Shown here piece by piece: positions 5,890-8,489 of a stretch of DNA of 8,489 bases (the first letter of the stretch is position 1; the number at the start of each line of letters is the position of its first letter). Under the pieces are notes generated by a model. It ran no database searches. It was not told where the DNA came from and was given only the letters and a program-made list of their open reading frames with translations. Both the position numbers and the translations under genes were made by a program. This DNA is from Oligoflexia bacterium. Its GTDB lineage: Bacteria; Myxococcota_A; UBA796; UBA2385. Where the stretch lies: contig JAADHA010000043.1 of NCBI GenBank assembly GCA_013152105.1, positions 1 to 8,489 of the forward strand. The letters are read 5' to 3'.

Positions 5890-8489
5890 ATGCAAGCTCT
5901 ACTTCTGCTCGCCCTCGCCTGCACACACGCCCCGGACGCGACAGACTCCGGCTCGGGTCCGCCGGTCGACCTGGTGTCGGCGGTGCCCGAAGGCCAGGCC
6001 CGGGCCGGTGAGATCACCGACATCGCGGCTGCATTTGGCGGGATCAGCGCCGAGGCTCAGCTCGGCGACCTGATGCTCAAGAACGCGCGGGTACACTTCG
6101 TGCTGCAAGGGCTGCGGGATGGCGACTACTACGTGCCCGAGGCCGGCGGGGTGATCGACGCGGACATCGTGCGCGCCGACGGTGAGCCCGGTCACGATCT
6201 GCTCGATGATCACGTGCCGATGGCGGGCATCGCGCGGATCATGGACGCCCAGACCATGACGGTGATCGCCGACGGCCGCGATGGCGGTGCGGCCATCGTG
6301 CGGGCCGAGGGTCCGGCTGTACCCCTGTCCCTGATCACCGGCGCAGTCGAGAGCGATGCCCTGTTGCCAACCGGCGATATGTGGCTGACCACCGATTACA
6401 TCCTGCAACCCGATAGCTGGCTCTTGCGGATGGAGACGACCATCGCCTGGCAGGACGATGTCACGACCATGACGCCGGGGGACCTGGCCATCGTCTCGCA
6501 AGAGGTCGGTGACGCGTGGCTGCCGGGCGCGGGCCTGGACTCCAACGGCGACACGGACAGCAGCTTCGTCGCCGAGCTGGAGACGACGAACCAGGTGGCC
6601 CTGGGGCTCTTCCCGGACGCCGATGCCTTCACCCCCAGTCCCTTGCAGACCCTGCTGGCCTCGCTGGGCCCCATCCTGATCGGGATGTTCGACGACGTCA
6701 CGCTGGACAACGGCGAACAGGCGACCTTCTCGCGCTGGATGGGCGTGGGTCCCGACCTCGCCACGCTGACGGGCGCCTGGTGGCAAGCCCGCGGCGTCGC
6801 GACCGAGACGCTGTCGGGCCTGGTCACGGACGACCTGGGCCAGCCGCTCGCCGGGGCGCGAGTCCATCTGCGGGACGGTGATGGCGGTCCCGTCACGGTC
6901 GCGCTGTCCGACGACCAGGGCGCCTGGCAGGCTGTCGTGCCGACCGGGGTCGTGGTGGACACCATCGCGACCGGGCGTGGCCGCGGGATCATCGACGATT
7001 TCGCCCAGGGTGCTGGCCTGAGCGGCCCCTACGCCAGCGAGGGCGCCAACCAGATCGCGCGCGACAGCCTGGTGAACGGCAGCGATCAGCGCCATATCGA
7101 CGGCTATGGGATCTCTGAGCCGGCCGACCCTGGCCAGACCCTGGTCCTCACCCGACCGGCCTGGATCGAGGTCTCGGCCAGCGACCAGGGACCGGCCAAG
7201 ATCCAGGTCTCCTTCGCCAAGGGCGACCCGGTCACGTCAGACGATCGCCTGGTTCGAAGCCGCCCAAGCGGTCGTATGGCGGACGGCTTCCTGGCCCAGG
7301 GAACGCTAGAAATCCCGGTCGAACCCGGGGCCTACGACGTATTGATCCACCGTGGGGCCCGCTACAACTACGTCGAGCAGTCCGTGGACCTGGCCGCTGG
7401 CGAGACCGCCACCATCGTCGCGGATCTGGTCCCTGCCTACACGATCCCCGGGGTACTCGAAGGAGACCCCCATATGCACGCCGCGCCCAGCAACGACGCC
7501 AACACCACCATGGAAGAGCGCCTGCTCTCCTGCGCGGCCCACGGGGTGCAGCTCCACTACGGGACCGACCACGACCACGTCGTCGACTATCGATCCATGC
7601 TGGATCCGCTGGGAATCACCGATTTCGTGGCCAGCGTCGTCGCCGACGAAGTCAGCCCGCCGATGCGGGGCCACATCAACGTGTACCCCTTGGAGCAGGC
7701 GCCCGACCTGGCCAACGGCGGCAGCGTGCGCTGGTGGGTCGAGTGGCGCGAACTGGAGTCCACCGCGGGCCTGTTCGCGGCCATTCGTGAGCGGATGTTG
7801 GGCAAGAGCGGCGGGATCATTCAGATCAACCATCCCACCAGCAGCGGGATGCCAGCCGCCGCCGGCTATTCGATCACCGATGGCACGGTCGCCGACGCCA
7901 ACAAGTGGTCGGACGACTTCGACGCAATCGAGGCGATGAACGCCGCCAACTACGAAGACTTCCAGCCCGTCTACCTGGACATGGTGGCACGCGGACTGAA
8001 CCCCACCCCCGTGGGGGTCAGCGATGCCCACGGCCCGGACAGCCGGGTCGGCCAGAGCGTCACCTACCTCGACCTGGGGATCGATGATGTGACCCAGTTC
8101 ACACCCGACCTGCTGCGCCAGGCCATGGCCGCGCGGGCCACGGTAGTCAGCCGCGGTCCCTACATCGAGGCCACCATCGACGGCGCCTGGGCGCCAGGAC
8201 GCGATGTCACCGGCCCGGTTCAGCTCGACGCCGCGGTGTGGGCCCCAAGCTGGATCGACGTCGACACCCTGTCCCTGCTGCGCGACGGCGAGGTCGTCGA
8301 GCAGGTCGATGTAAAGGGCAAGGGGCCCGAGCAGATCCGCACCAGCTTCACACTGAGCCCAGACGTGGACGCCTTCTACGTGCTGGTCGCCGAGGGCGCC
8401 CAGGCCATGAGCCCCGTCTACAGCAGCCACACCCCGTGGGCGATGACCGCCGCGATCCGCGTGGACGCAGACGGAGATGGCACGTGGAC
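5890..8489 (+). CDS. Predicted lipoprotein with CehA/McbA-type PHP metallohydrolase domain, 3' end missing
   Basis: The frame is open from ATG 5890 to the window end (866 full codons). The start is bounded by an in-frame TGA at 5866-5868. The N-terminus MQALLLLALAC looks like a very short lipoprotein signal with Cys11 as the lipidated residue, followed by a Pro/Gly/Asp-rich linker, so the protein is probably anchored in the envelope. Residues about 40-300 are beta-rich (GDLMLKNARVHFVLQG; GGVIDADIVRADGEPGHD), a region I have seen before this hydrolase class. Residues about 308-370 resemble a carboxypeptidase-regulatory-like domain (LSGLVTDDLGQPLAGARVHL). From about 525 comes the PHP-type hydrolase, whose likely metal ligands are His528 and His530, Asp560/His561 in GTDHDH, Glu587, His595, His648 in INHP, and Asp712/His714 in SDAHG. 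The visible end reads VDADGDGTW, a calcium-loop-like motif. Hydrolase activity is likely; the substrate is unknown, and the family name gives no reason to assume carbaryl. Confidence 0.85.
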   Translation, partial: MQALLLLALACTHAPDATDSGSGPPVDLVSAVPEGQARAGEITDIAAAFGGISAEAQLGDLMLKNARVHFVLQGLRDGDYYVPEAGGVIDADIVRADGEPGHDLLDDHVPMAGIARIMDAQTMTVIADGRDGGAAIVRAEGPAVPLSLITGAVESDALLPTGDMWLTTDYILQPDSWLLRMETTIAWQDDVTTMTPGDLAIVSQEVGDAWLPGAGLDSNGDTDSSFVAELETTNQVALGLFPDADAFTPSPLQTLLASLGPILIGMFDDVTLDNGEQATFSRWMGVGPDLATLTGAWWQARGVATETLSGLVTDDLGQPLAGARVHLRDGDGGPVTVALSDDQGAWQAVVPTGVVVDTIATGRGRGIIDDFAQGAGLSGPYASEGANQIARDSLVNGSDQRHIDGYGISEPADPGQTLVLTRPAWIEVSASDQGPAKIQVSFAKGDPVTSDDRLVRSRPSGRMADGFLAQGTLEIPVEPGAYDVLIHRGARYNYVEQSVDLAAGETATIVADLVPAYTIPGVLEGDPHMHAAPSNDANTTMEERLLSCAAHGVQLHYGTDHDHVVDYRSMLDPLGITDFVASVVADEVSPPMRGHINVYPLEQAPDLANGGSVRWWVEWRELESTAGLFAAIRERMLGKSGGIIQINHPTSSGMPAAAGYSITDGTVADANKWSDDFDAIEAMNAANYEDFQPVYLDMVARGLNPTPVGVSDAHGPDSRVGQSVTYLDLGIDDVTQFTPDLLRQAMAARATVVSRGPYIEATIDGAWAPGRDVTGPVQLDAAVWAPSWIDVDTLSLLRDGEVVEQVDVKGKGPEQIRTSFTLSPDVDAFYVLVAEGAQAMSPVYSSHTPWAMTAAIRVDADGDGTW

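Noticed and set aside
5899..8430. Long minus-strand open frames at 5899-7095 and 7306-8430
   Set aside because: They are antisense to the lipoprotein gene, whose + strand translation has clear PHP motifs; the minus translations show none.
1..8489. CRISPR arrays, tRNA or rRNA genes, insertion sequences, attachment sites
   Set aside because: I looked for regularly spaced repeats, cloverleaf-like segments, transposase motifs and terminal inverted repeats and saw none.

Overview
The window is GC-rich, with G or C at most third codon positions. All convincing genes lie on the + strand. Gene content points to a Gram-negative bacterium of the Myxococcota / former Deltaproteobacteria type. The evidence for this is a MopE-like Asp/Cys-rich surface protein, a very short-signal lipoprotein carrying a CehA/McbA-type PHP metallohydrolase domain, and an rpsO-pnp-dut cluster. 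The phylum is inferred from gene content only.

Layout. Positions 1-857 hold the 3' end of a secreted or surface protein: MopE-like metal-binding motifs flanking a nidogen-like beta domain. Positions 955-2361 encode a cobalamin-binding-fold radical SAM enzyme of unknown substrate. A 215-base spacer follows with several inverted repeats, one set arranged like an H-type pseudoknot. Then come rpsO (2577-2846, ribosomal protein S15), a 380-base structured spacer, pnp (3227-5344, polynucleotide phosphorylase), and dut (5380-5826, dUTPase). From 5890 to beyond the window end runs a large predicted lipoprotein: an N-terminal beta-rich region, a carboxypeptidase-regulatory-like domain, and a PHP-type metallohydrolase domain with all its metal ligands visible.

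Functional picture. rpsO, pnp and dut form an RNA/nucleotide housekeeping core. S15 is a ribosome assembly protein, PNPase degrades RNA, and dUTPase cleans the nucleotide pool. This core sits between accessory genes that make surface or enzymatic proteins of unknown role. The spacers before and after rpsO are the most structured non-coding DNA here. They fit the post-transcriptional control known for rpsO and pnp in other bacteria (S15 autoregulation; RNase III/PNPase autoregulation), but their shapes here are read by eye only.

I see no tRNA, rRNA, CRISPR array, insertion sequence or prophage gene. I found no clear evidence of a wholly new multi-gene system. The best leads are the two RNA leaders, the orphan radical SAM enzyme and the lipoprotein hydrolase.
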